Shown: positions 1-7,638 of the stretch, piece after piece
Layout of the letters: each line of letters begins with the position of its first letter
How positions within the stretch are numbered: the first letter of the stretch is position 1
From: JAYOEY01 sp038116945
Lineage (GTDB): Bacteria > Pseudomonadota > Alphaproteobacteria > MPNO01 > UBA2964
Direction: 5' to 3'
DNA: 64,000 bases
Assembly: GCA_038116945.1 (NCBI GenBank)
Contig: JAYOEY010000004.1
Location: 186,001-250,000 of the forward strand
Notes under the pieces: model-generated
Told to the model about the DNA's origin: nothing
Databases searched by the model: none
What the model saw: only the letters and a program-made list of their open reading frames with translations
Program-made: the position numbers and the translations under genes

Positions 1-118
1 GCAGGTCGCCTTCCGATCCCGCCGGCAATCCCGCCGCGGCGAGATCGAGAACCCGACCGTCCCTGAGTACGCCCGGCCGCCGTTTTCCGTCGGCGATGAA
101 ACTGACCAGATTAGCCAT
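1..118 (-). CDS. Fumarylacetoacetate hydrolase family protein (N-terminus only)
   Basis: Only the first 39 codons are in the window; the gene runs off the left edge. The visible start, with LVSFIADGKRRPGVLRDG followed by a hydrophobic LDLAAAG stretch, matches the small N-terminal lobe of FAH-family hydrolases and 2-hydroxyhepta-2,4-diene-1,7-dioate isomerases. These cleave or isomerise beta-diketo acids at a Mg2+ site in the C-terminal domain, which cannot be seen here, so the substrate is unknown. The ATG at 118-116 has an AAGGGG ribosome site about 8 bases upstream. It is divergent from the MBL/cyclase pair. Confidence 0.55.
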   Translation of the reverse strand, partial: MANLVSFIADGKRRPGVLRDGRVLDLAAAGLPAGSEGDL

Positions 119-448
119 TGCTGTGCCCCTTCGTTCGAACTGGATATCGTCGTCGGCACAGTTACCGTGTCGCGCGCGGTTCGTCCACCGCGATGCCGTT
201 TCCGGCCGGGCTGGGAAACGGAAAGGTTTCGCCTGTGACAATTCCACATTAAAAACTTTATAAATAGTGAGAGTGATCACAGACTTTGCGCGTGGGCCGT
301 CCTATATGACAGGCTGGGGAGTATGGTCCTCTTGGACAGCCGTCCCGGATGAAAACGGAACGGCGCATGGATCGACCGTGTACGCAGGCCGTTTGCCGAT
401 AAGGCTGGCGACACCGCGGCGCGACGGTCGGTCGGAAAGCGGTGTTAC
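119..448. other. Divergent intergenic region, 330 bp
   Basis: This non-coding spacer separates the FAH-like gene from the MBL-fold gene. The middle (about 235-285) is AT-rich and contains a candidate + strand promoter plus a TGA-N8-TCA-like palindrome around 267-280 (TGAGAGTGATCACA) that could bind a CRP-family regulator. Short reading frames here overlap both strands, have no conserved look, and were not called. Confidence 0.4.
235..264 (+). promoter_or_regulatory. Candidate sigma-70 promoter of the MBL/cyclase pair
   Basis: GTGACA (235-240, five of six matches to TTGACA) is followed after 18 bases by TATAAA (259-264). It would start transcription near 271 and leave a leader of roughly 180 bases before the GTG at 449. 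This is a prediction from the sequence only; the long leader is the main reason for doubt. Confidence 0.35.
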
Positions 449-1288
449 GTGAGCGAGGAACCCGATTTCTTTGTTCGATTCTGGGGCGTTCGCGGCTCCA
501 TTGCATCGGCCGGGCCGGAAACGGTCCGCTACGGAGGCAATACATCCTGTATCGAAATCCGGTGCGGCCGCCGGCTGCTCGTTTTCGATGCGGGGACCGG
601 CGCGCGCAAGCTCGGCCAGGCATTGATGAAGGAGATGCCCGAGCCGACGGAATTCGATCATTTCTATTCGCACACCCATTTCGATCACATCTCGGGTCTG
701 CCGTTTTTCCTGCCGGCCTATCGCAAGGGCAACCGGGTCCGCATCCGGGCCGGGCATCTGTCCGCGCCGCATACGATGGAGGACGCCCTGCGGCTCGCCA
801 TGTCGGCGCCGATGTTCCCGGTGCCGTTCGATGTCTTTCAGGCCGAGATGTCGTTCGAGGATTTCAGCGCGGGCGACGTGCTGGATCTGGGCAACGGCAT
901 CGTCGTCAGAACCGCGCCGCTCAATCATCCCAACGGCGCCACGGGATACCGGGTCGAATACCGCAACCGGTCGATCTGCTATCTGACCGATACCGAACAC
1001 GTGCCGGACGCGCCCGACCGCAACATACTCGGCCTGATGGACGGCGCCGATATCGCGATCTACGATTCGACATACACCGACGCCGAATACCCGACCTATG
1101 TCGGCTGGGGACATTCCACCTGGCAGGAAGGCGTGCGGCTCGCCCGGGCGGCGGGAGTCAGGACCTTCGTGGCGTTTCATCACGAGCCCGGCCGCAGCGA
1201 CGACGCGCTGGACGCGATCGCCGCAGAAGCCCGCTCCGTCTTTCCGGGCGCCGTCGTGGCGCGGGAAGGCGATACGCTCCAGCCATGA
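449..1288 (+). CDS. MBL-fold metallo-hydrolase
   Basis: A 279-residue metallo-beta-lactamase-fold hydrolase starting at GTG. The dinuclear metal site is visible as HTHFDH (residues 75-80), then His160 in LNHPNG, Asp181 in LTDTEH and a late FHHEP at 243-247. The opening FWGVRGSIA and YGGNTSCIE segments are typical of the TaR3-like MBL subgroup of PhnP/RNase-Z-type phosphodiesterases. No signal peptide is seen, so it should be cytoplasmic. Its stop overlaps the start of the following nucleotidyl cyclase (ATGA, 4 bp), so the two are translationally coupled. Hydrolysis of a phosphodiester, possibly a cyclic nucleotide made by its partner, is an inference from context; the true substrate cannot be read from sequence. 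Confidence 0.85.
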   Translation: MSEEPDFFVRFWGVRGSIASAGPETVRYGGNTSCIEIRCGRRLLVFDAGTGARKLGQALMKEMPEPTEFDHFYSHTHFDHISGLPFFLPAYRKGNRVRIRAGHLSAPHTMEDALRLAMSAPMFPVPFDVFQAEMSFEDFSAGDVLDLGNGIVVRTAPLNHPNGATGYRVEYRNRSICYLTDTEHVPDAPDRNILGLMDGADIAIYDSTYTDAEYPTYVGWGHSTWQEGVRLARAAGVRTFVAFHHEPGRSDDALDAIAAEARSVFPGAVVAREGDTLQP

Positions 1289-2649
1289 GCGCGGAGCCGC
1301 AGGCCGCTAAACCACGACAGAAACAGGTGACGGCGCGGGGAAACGTTCAGCTTCCGGCGCGGGTTCGCGACGCCATACTCGATCAGCAGGACGCCAGTGA
1401 AATCCTGATCTGCTGGGTCCAGCTGTCCGTCGTCCTGCTGTTCGGGACGCTGTACTTTACGTCGCCGCAGGCCGCGCCCGAATACACCGAATTCGTCATG
1501 GTGCCGATCGCGCTCGGGTTTTACCTGGTCTTTACGCTCGGGCGTCTCGCCGCTGTCTACCGGGGGCGGACCAAGGACTGGCTGCTCTACCTGTCGGTGA
1601 TCGTCGACATGGCGCTGCTGTTTGCGCTGATCTGGAGTTTCCATCTGCAGTACAAACAGCCGCCGGCCTTTTACCTGAAGGCGCCGACGCTGCTTTACGT
1701 TTTCATTTTCATTGCGCTCCGGGCGCTGCGCTTCGAGGTCCGCTTCGTCATTTTCTCGGGTCTGGTCGCCGCCGCCGGCTGGTCGGCCCTCGCGTATTAT
1801 TCGGTCGCCGATCCGGGCGGCATGAAAATGATCACCAGGGATTATGTGCTCTACCTGACATCGAACCGGGTCCTGATCGGCGCGGAGATCGACAAGATCG
1901 TTTCGATCCTGACGGTCACCGCCATCATCGCGGTGGCGATCGGCAGGGCGCGCCGGCTGCTTGTCCGCGCGGTGACGGAGGAAACCGCGGCGCACGATCT
2001 CGCGCGGTTCTTCGCGCCGGAAGTCGCCGAACGGATTACGCGATCCGAAGACGTCCTGCGCATCGGGGGGGGCGAGGCGCGCGACGCAACCGTTCTTTTT
2101 TGCGACATCCGGGGGTTCTCGATGTTCGCCCATACCGTCCCGCCGGACGAGCTGATGACGGCGCTGGCGGAGTATCAGTCGCGCCTCGTGCCCGTCATTC
2201 AGCGTCACGGCGGCACCATTGACAAGTTCATGGGCGACGGGATCATGGCGACCTTCGGCGCGGCGCGGCAGAGCGAGACCCATGCGGCAGACGCGTTGAG
2301 GGCGATCGACGACATCATGGAAGAAGCCGCCGGGTGGAACGCCAGGCGCGTCGCGAAGGGCCTGCCGCCGCTGCCGGTCGGCGCGGCCGCGTCGTCAGGC
2401 CGGATCATCGTCGGCGCGGTGGGAGACGAAAGCCGGCTCGAATACACCGTCATCGGCGAGGCGGTGAACGTCGCCGCCAAACTCGAGAAACACACCAAGG
2501 CGGAACGGGTCCGCGCCCTGACCGAATCCGGCGCCTGGCAGCTCGCCCGGGAACAGGGCTACGTCCCGCCCGCCGCACGCGATACCCGGCCGGGCCGCAC
2601 CGTCGAGGGAATCGATCAGCCGCTCGACCTGGTCGTGCTCGCGCCGTAG
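1285..2649 (+). CDS. Membrane class III adenylate/guanylate cyclase
   Basis: A 454-residue protein with about six membrane segments (roughly 39-58, 68-92, 99-120, 133-152, 153-175 and 204-220) followed by a class III cyclase domain (about 265-420). Metal-binding aspartates sit in FCDIRGF (Asp274) and FMGDG (Asp318). Lys314 in DKFMGD fits an adenine-recognising pocket, so cAMP is the likelier product. In GEAVNVAAKLE the Asn395 is kept, but the usual transition-state Arg is Lys399. A later start than the long open frame was chosen because the ATG at 1285 overlaps the preceding stop and the frame upstream has no cyclase-like sequence. No sensory domain other than the membrane part is visible. 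Confidence 0.85.
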   Translation: MSAEPQAAKPRQKQVTARGNVQLPARVRDAILDQQDASEILICWVQLSVVLLFGTLYFTSPQAAPEYTEFVMVPIALGFYLVFTLGRLAAVYRGRTKDWLLYLSVIVDMALLFALIWSFHLQYKQPPAFYLKAPTLLYVFIFIALRALRFEVRFVIFSGLVAAAGWSALAYYSVADPGGMKMITRDYVLYLTSNRVLIGAEIDKIVSILTVTAIIAVAIGRARRLLVRAVTEETAAHDLARFFAPEVAERITRSEDVLRIGGGEARDATVLFCDIRGFSMFAHTVPPDELMTALAEYQSRLVPVIQRHGGTIDKFMGDGIMATFGAARQSETHAADALRAIDDIMEEAAGWNARRVAKGLPPLPVGAAASSGRIIVGAVGDESRLEYTVIGEAVNVAAKLEKHTKAERVRALTESGAWQLAREQGYVPPAARDTRPGRTVEGIDQPLDLVVLAP

Positions 2650-2668
2650 CGCGGCCGCATCGGACGCC

Positions 2669-2694
2669 GGCGCGGCTGACTGGCGCGGCTGACT
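2669..2694. repeat. 13-bp tandem duplication
   Basis: GGCGCGGCTGACT occurs twice without a gap in the short convergent spacer between the cyclase and the TauE-like gene. It looks like a simple slippage duplication; no terminator hairpin with a T-tract is seen with it. Confidence 0.7.
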
Positions 2695-2729
2695 GGGGCC
2701 TTACGGGGCGCGTTCCGCCGCCGGGGGCG

Positions 2730-3497
2730 TTACACCAGCCCCGCGCTTCCCGCCGCCAGCCACAGGATGCGCAGAGCCATCAGGGTCAGGATGACCCGGA
2801 AAAACCATCTGAAGGACCGCTCGGGCATGCGTCCGAGAACAGGTCCGCCCAGAATATTTCCCACCGCCGATGTCGCCAGCATCGCCGCCATCAAAGGCAG
2901 ATAGGGGGCCAGAGACGCGCCGAGCAGACCGAACGCGACAAGCTTGGTCAGATGGACCAGACCCATCGCCGCGGAAAACGTCGCGACGACGTTCTGGCGG
3001 TTCGGAAAGGCGGCGGCGACAAACGGCCCGACCAGCGCGCCGGTTGCGCTGACGAATATGCCGACAAACGAGGCCGCAAAACCGACCACGCCGAACCGTC
3101 CGCTCAATGAACCCGTGCTTGCGATCTTCGGCATCCAGATAAAGACCAGGATGGAAACGCCGAGGATAAGCTGCAGCGTCGCGGTCGGCAGGCTGACGAA
3201 AATCTGCCCGCCCGCCGCCGCGCCCAGGGCGGAACCGATCAGGAAGGGCAACAGCGCGCCGCGCACCACATGCCGCCACAGGACGGCGATCCGGGTGACA
3301 TTGTCGCCCAGCATGGCGACGGTATGCAGCGGGATGAGGATCTGCGGCGGGAAGACCAGCGCCATGATGCCGAGCAGAAGCAACCCGCCGGCGGCGCCGG
3401 TCACCGTCGCGATAAAAGACGTCACCAGCGACGCCGCCGCGAGTCCGAAAAAAATGGCGGCGTCCACATCGGGGACGCCAAGAAACCCGGGTTCCAT
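2730..3497 (-). CDS. TauE/SafE family sulfite/anion exporter permease
   Basis: A 255-residue integral membrane protein with about eight hydrophobic segments. The glycine-rich TVTGAAGG near residues 31-38 and a second half repeating the small-residue helix pattern (ATGALVGPFVAAAF) are characteristic of TauE/SafE (DUF81) permeases, which export sulfite, sulfoacetate or related organosulfur anions. The start MEPGFLG is preferred over upstream in-frame codons because the preceding sequence is Arg-rich and falls in the spacer. It is the last gene of a long minus-strand run, 26 bp after the Yej-type permease. Its substrate is unknown. Confidence 0.8.
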   Translation of the reverse strand: MEPGFLGVPDVDAAIFFGLAAASLVTSFIATVTGAAGGLLLLGIMALVFPPQILIPLHTVAMLGDNVTRIAVLWRHVVRGALLPFLIGSALGAAAGGQIFVSLPTATLQLILGVSILVFIWMPKIASTGSLSGRFGVVGFAASFVGIFVSATGALVGPFVAAAFPNRQNVVATFSAAMGLVHLTKLVAFGLLGASLAPYLPLMAAMLATSAVGNILGGPVLGRMPERSFRWFFRVILTLMALRILWLAAGSAGLV

Positions 3498-3523
3498 GGG
3501 GGCGTTATACGCTCGGTCGGCGG

Positions 3524-4699
3524 TCAGCTGTATGGGTCGGCGGCGTCGCGCACGCCATCGCCGAGGAAATTGAAGGCGAGGACGACGATCACCACCGGCA
3601 GTACGGGCAGCATCAGCCATGGGTAGAGCACGACCACGTTCATGTTCTGCGCCTCCGACAGCAGCACGCCCCAGCTGGTGATCGGCGGGCGCAGCCCCAG
3701 CCCGAGAAACGACAGCGCCGTTTCGCCAAGGATCATGCCCGGCACCGACAGGGTCGCCGACGCGATCAGGTGGCTCATGAATGACGGCAGCATGTGCCGC
3801 GCGATGATGCGCTTCGGCTTGGCGCCCATCAGCACGGCCGCGGTCACGAAATCCTCCTCCCGGATCGCCAGCAGCTTGGACCGCACCGCGCGCGCCAGCC
3901 CGGTCCAGTCAAGCAGGCCGAGAATGATGGTGATGCCGAAATAAATGATGATCGGGCTCCAGGTAACGGGCAGGGCCGCCGACAGGGCCATCCAGAGCGG
4001 CAGTTCGGGGAACGAGCGGATAACCTCGATCGCGCGCTGGGTCAGGTTGTCGATCCAGCCGCCGTAATAGCCGGCGAGTCCGCCGATCACCATGCCGAAC
4101 ACGAAGCTGACCGTGATGCCGATCAGGCCCACGGTCAGCGATATGCGGGCGCCGTAGACGATGCGCGACAGCACGTCGCGGCCCAGCCGGTCGGTACCGA
4201 ACAGGAACAGCGTGCCGTCCTTCGCCGGACAGACCAGGTGAAAATCGGCCTTGAACAGGCCCCAGAATTCGTACGCGTCGCCGCTGCAGAAAAAACGGAT
4301 TTTCTGGATTTTCGCGGGGTTCGGCGTGTACTCCCGCTTCAGGTTTTCCATGTTGAGCCGGTAGTCGAAACCGTAAACGAACGGGCCGACGAATTTCCCG
4401 TCATGGAACAGATGCACCCCTTGGGGCGGCGCATAGATGAAGTCGGTGTTGCGGCTGTGCAGGTTGTAAGGCGCGATCGCTTCCGACACCAGAACCGACA
4501 GATACATCAGCAGCAGGACGACGCCCGACGCCACCGCGACGCGATGCTGGCGCAGCCGCAGCCACATCATTCGCCACTGCGACGACAGGTACAGCTTTTC
4601 CTGTTCGGGCGTCAGCTCCTGCGCGGTCTCCGCTTCGAACGGCTCGTGAGAGACCCAGTGAACGAGACGGCCGTCCTCGCCGCGCAACGGAAGCGTCAT
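3524..4699 (-). CDS. yejE: Oligopeptide ABC transporter permease (YejE/OppC type)
   Basis: A 391-residue inner-membrane permease. An N-terminal cytoplasmic arm (1-50) and one membrane helix (about 55-75) are followed by an unusually long periplasmic loop (about 77-165) and then the binding-protein-dependent transport domain starting at FGTDRLGRDVLSR. The ATPase-contacting EAA loop is seen near 281-302 (EDFVTAAVLMGAKPKR). The long first loop and partner genes match the Yej branch of peptide importers rather than classic DppC. Its ATG overlaps the stop of the YejB-like gene by 4 bp. In E. coli, YejABEF imports peptides and microcin C; the substrate here is not proven. Confidence 0.85.
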   Translation of the reverse strand: MTLPLRGEDGRLVHWVSHEPFEAETAQELTPEQEKLYLSSQWRMMWLRLRQHRVAVASGVVLLLMYLSVLVSEAIAPYNLHSRNTDFIYAPPQGVHLFHDGKFVGPFVYGFDYRLNMENLKREYTPNPAKIQKIRFFCSGDAYEFWGLFKADFHLVCPAKDGTLFLFGTDRLGRDVLSRIVYGARISLTVGLIGITVSFVFGMVIGGLAGYYGGWIDNLTQRAIEVIRSFPELPLWMALSAALPVTWSPIIIYFGITIILGLLDWTGLARAVRSKLLAIREEDFVTAAVLMGAKPKRIIARHMLPSFMSHLIASATLSVPGMILGETALSFLGLGLRPPITSWGVLLSEAQNMNVVVLYPWLMLPVLPVVIVVLAFNFLGDGVRDAADPYS

Positions 4700-5691
4700 C
4701 GTGCGCCCCCCTCGAACCGGATGCGGGGATCGAGCAGCGCCAGCGCGATATCCGAAACGAACACGCCCACCACTGTCAGCGCTGCGAGGAACATCAGGAA
4801 GGAGCCCGCGAGATACATGTCCTGGCTGCGCAGCGCATCGAGCAGCATCGGCCCGGTCGTCGGCAGCGACAGCACGACCGAGACGATAGCGGCGCCGCTG
4901 ACCACCTGCGGCAGCAGATTGCCGATATCGGCGATGAAGGGGTTGAGGGCCACGCGCAGCGGATATTTGAGCAGCAGCCGCGTCGGCGGCATGCCTTTGG
5001 CGCGCGCGGTCACGACATACTGCTTTTTGAGCTCGTCCAGCAGGTTTGCGCGAAGTCGCCGGATCATCCCCGCCGTCCCCGACGTGCCGATCACCACGAC
5101 CGGCACCCAGAGATGTTCGAGGATCGAGACGAACTTGGCCCAGCTCCACCCCTGTTCGATGAACTCGGGATCCATCAGCCCGCCGAACGACGTGCCGAAC
5201 CAGGTATTGGCGACATAGAGGAGCACCAGCGCCAGCAGGAAGTTGGGCGTCGCCAGCCCGAGAAAACCGATGAAGGTCAGCCCGTAATCGCCCCAGCTGT
5301 ACTGATGCGTCGCCGAGTAGACGCCGATCGGGAACGACATCGCCCAGGTAAAGATGATCGTGCTGAACGATACGATGAAGGTCAGCCAGAGCCTGTCGCC
5401 GACGACTTCCGAGACCGGCAGGTTGTACTCGAACGAGTAGCCGAAATCGCCCTGCAGCATTCCGGTTACCCAGATGAAGTACTGCTCCCAGACCGGCTTG
5501 TCGAAACCGTACTGTTCGCGGAGGAAGGCGATCTTGTCCTCGCTGACCGATTCGCCCTGGGCCTGCAGTTCGGCGACATAGGATGACAGGTAGTCGCCCG
5601 GCGGCAGCTGGATGATCACGAACACGATCGCGCTGATCGCGATCAGCGTCGGGATCATGATGAGGATGCGGTGGATAAGATATCCGAACAT
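4696..5691 (-). CDS. yejB: Oligopeptide ABC transporter permease (YejB/OppB type)
   Basis: A 331-residue permease with an N-terminal helix (YLIHRILIMIPTLIAI, about 4-28), the family motif QYGFDKPVWEQYFIW after the first loop, five further helices, and an EAA loop around 224-248 (QYVVTARAKGMPPTRLL). It pairs with the YejE-like subunit to form the membrane channel. It starts 9 bp after the binding-protein gene stop and overlaps the next permease gene, consistent with one transcript and equimolar translation. Confidence 0.87.
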   Translation of the reverse strand: MFGYLIHRILIMIPTLIAISAIVFVIIQLPPGDYLSSYVAELQAQGESVSEDKIAFLREQYGFDKPVWEQYFIWVTGMLQGDFGYSFEYNLPVSEVVGDRLWLTFIVSFSTIIFTWAMSFPIGVYSATHQYSWGDYGLTFIGFLGLATPNFLLALVLLYVANTWFGTSFGGLMDPEFIEQGWSWAKFVSILEHLWVPVVVIGTSGTAGMIRRLRANLLDELKKQYVVTARAKGMPPTRLLLKYPLRVALNPFIADIGNLLPQVVSGAAIVSVVLSLPTTGPMLLDALRSQDMYLAGSFLMFLAALTVVGVFVSDIALALLDPRIRFEGGAR

Positions 5692-5700
5692 GACAGGGGT

Positions 5701-7638
5701 CTAATTCTTCCTTTTGCCCTTTTCGCGCGGCGCCCGGGCCGCTTCGCTTTCGAACCAGAATCCATCCGGATGATACAGCCCGAAATGCGCGCCGGGATTC
5801 CAGTTGTATACGCCTTTTTCCGGAACGTTCCGGAGGCCGCCGTGGACGACGACCGGCTGCGGAACGCCGGCCAGAATGCCGATGGAAAAGACCTGGTCCG
5901 CGTTGATTTCAAGGATGCGGCGCCATAACCGTTTTCGCTCGTCCCGTAGCGGCGCGACGCGCCATGCCCGGTACAGATCGAGCAGCTCGCGCGCCTCCGG
6001 CAGATCGGGCGCTTCGCCGGCCTTCCCGCCGGTCTGGAAATACTGCCCCCATTTCGGCCACTGAAGCTGCTGCTGCGAGGTCGGCGCGAATTCTTCGGGG
6101 CTGATGTCGGCCGAAGGCAGCGCGTTCTCCACTCCCGACCAGACGGACATCAGCGTCTCGCCGGCAAAGATCCGGTTGCGGAAGACCTCGCGCTGGCTGG
6201 GCCGGGTGTAAATCTTGATTCCGGCCTGAAGCCAGGAATCGTGGATCAGTTCGAGCACATCGGCCTGTTCGGTGGATTCTCCGGCGGTTTCGATGACGAG
6301 CTCCATCGGCCTGCCGTCGGGGAGCAGGCGATAGCCGCGGTCATTGCGCTTCGTCAGTCCGATTTCGTCGAGCAGCGCGTTGGCCTGCTTGAGATCGAAC
6401 CTGGTCCAGCGGGTCCGGTATTCCTTTTCGTAGAGGGGACTCTCGGGCAGCACGGTGTTGTTGCCTTCGAGCGTCAGCCCGAAAAAGGCGACCTGGTTTA
6501 TTTCGCGCCGGTGCGTCGCAAGCGACAGCGCGCGCCGGAACCGGACGTCGCGGAACAGTTTGCGCCAGACAGGGTCGTCGGCATTCAGATTGGGAAACAG
6601 CGCGAGATGGGCGCCCTTGGCCGCCCGCCACAGCCGGACCTGGTATCCGTTGCGCTTTTCGCCGCGCTTCAGGAAAGTGTAGTCGCTGAAATTGATGTAG
6701 CGCGCCTGAAGATCGGACTCGCCCGACCCCGTCTTGCCCGGAATGATCGACGCCCCCGCAATATTGAGCACCACCCTGTCGATATAGGGGAGCTGGCGCC
6801 CTGTCTCGTCGACGCGATGGTAATAGGGGTTGCGGCTGAACACGAATCGCTGAGCCGGCGGGACCGTGGTCGTCATCCAGGGCTGCAGCGTGGGCATGTC
6901 CGGATTGTCGTTCTTGTAAGGGTTGTCCACGAAATTGTGAAGCGCCGCCCAGTTCCGGCGTTTCTTCGCCTTGGCCATGTCGGCGAGCTTTTGCGGGTCG
7001 GCGAATTTCTCGTGGAACTGTTTGAGGTAATGGGACGGCCGGTACAGGTAGAGCGCCCGCGGCTGGGCCAGCGAGGGCAGAAAGTCCGGGTTGGGCTTCG
7101 ACCAACTGTAACGCACCGTATGTGGATCAACGACTTCGAATTTTGGCGGCTCGCCATCGACCAGCATTTCGCGGGGCGGGCCGAGCGGCGCGAGCTCCCT
7201 GTTGTTGGCGATGTCCTCCCAGTAATAGCGGAAATCCTCCGCCGTGAAGGGGTGGCCGTCCGACCATTTGTGGCCGGGCCGCAGATGGAAGGTGAACCGG
7301 CGGTTGTCCTCGATTTCGTAGCGCTCGAGAATGTCGGCGGCGAACCTGTAGTCCGGCTTGTAGCCGATCAGCCGCGCGTAGCCGTACACGACCATCATGC
7401 GGACGTCCTTGGAGCGCGCCATCAGAAGCGACAGTTCGCCCCCGTGCCGGCCGGGGCGCCAGCCCTTGTAGGGCGCGCGGACGACCAGCGGTTTTTTCGG
7501 CAGTCGCGCAGCGACCGGGGGCAGCTTTCCGGCCTCTACCTGGTTCACGAGTTCAGGCGTCTCCACGGGTTCGATGGCGGCCGTCGGCCGGGCGAGCGCG
7601 GCGCAGAGAACCAGGAGGCAGACCAGCGACGTCCTCAT
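5701..7638 (-). CDS. yejA: Extracellular solute-binding protein, family 5 (YejA-like)
   Basis: A 645-residue periplasmic binding protein. It has a Sec signal peptide (MRTSLVCLLVLCAALA, cleaved after about residue 21) and a mature family 5 domain. Typical landmarks are FHLRPGHKWSDGHPFTAEDF, the FRRALSLATHR segment and VIETAGE in the second lobe. It is long for the family, as Yej-type proteins are. It should deliver peptides to the adjacent permeases. The start at 7638 overlaps the ATPase stop by 4 bp and is the only one that gives a signal peptide. The C-terminus is basic (EKGKRKN). Confidence 0.87.
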   Translation of the reverse strand: MRTSLVCLLVLCAALARPTAAIEPVETPELVNQVEAGKLPPVAARLPKKPLVVRAPYKGWRPGRHGGELSLLMARSKDVRMMVVYGYARLIGYKPDYRFAADILERYEIEDNRRFTFHLRPGHKWSDGHPFTAEDFRYYWEDIANNRELAPLGPPREMLVDGEPPKFEVVDPHTVRYSWSKPNPDFLPSLAQPRALYLYRPSHYLKQFHEKFADPQKLADMAKAKKRRNWAALHNFVDNPYKNDNPDMPTLQPWMTTTVPPAQRFVFSRNPYYHRVDETGRQLPYIDRVVLNIAGASIIPGKTGSGESDLQARYINFSDYTFLKRGEKRNGYQVRLWRAAKGAHLALFPNLNADDPVWRKLFRDVRFRRALSLATHRREINQVAFFGLTLEGNNTVLPESPLYEKEYRTRWTRFDLKQANALLDEIGLTKRNDRGYRLLPDGRPMELVIETAGESTEQADVLELIHDSWLQAGIKIYTRPSQREVFRNRIFAGETLMSVWSGVENALPSADISPEEFAPTSQQQLQWPKWGQYFQTGGKAGEAPDLPEARELLDLYRAWRVAPLRDERKRLWRRILEINADQVFSIGILAGVPQPVVVHGGLRNVPEKGVYNWNPGAHFGLYHPDGFWFESEAARAPREKGKRKN

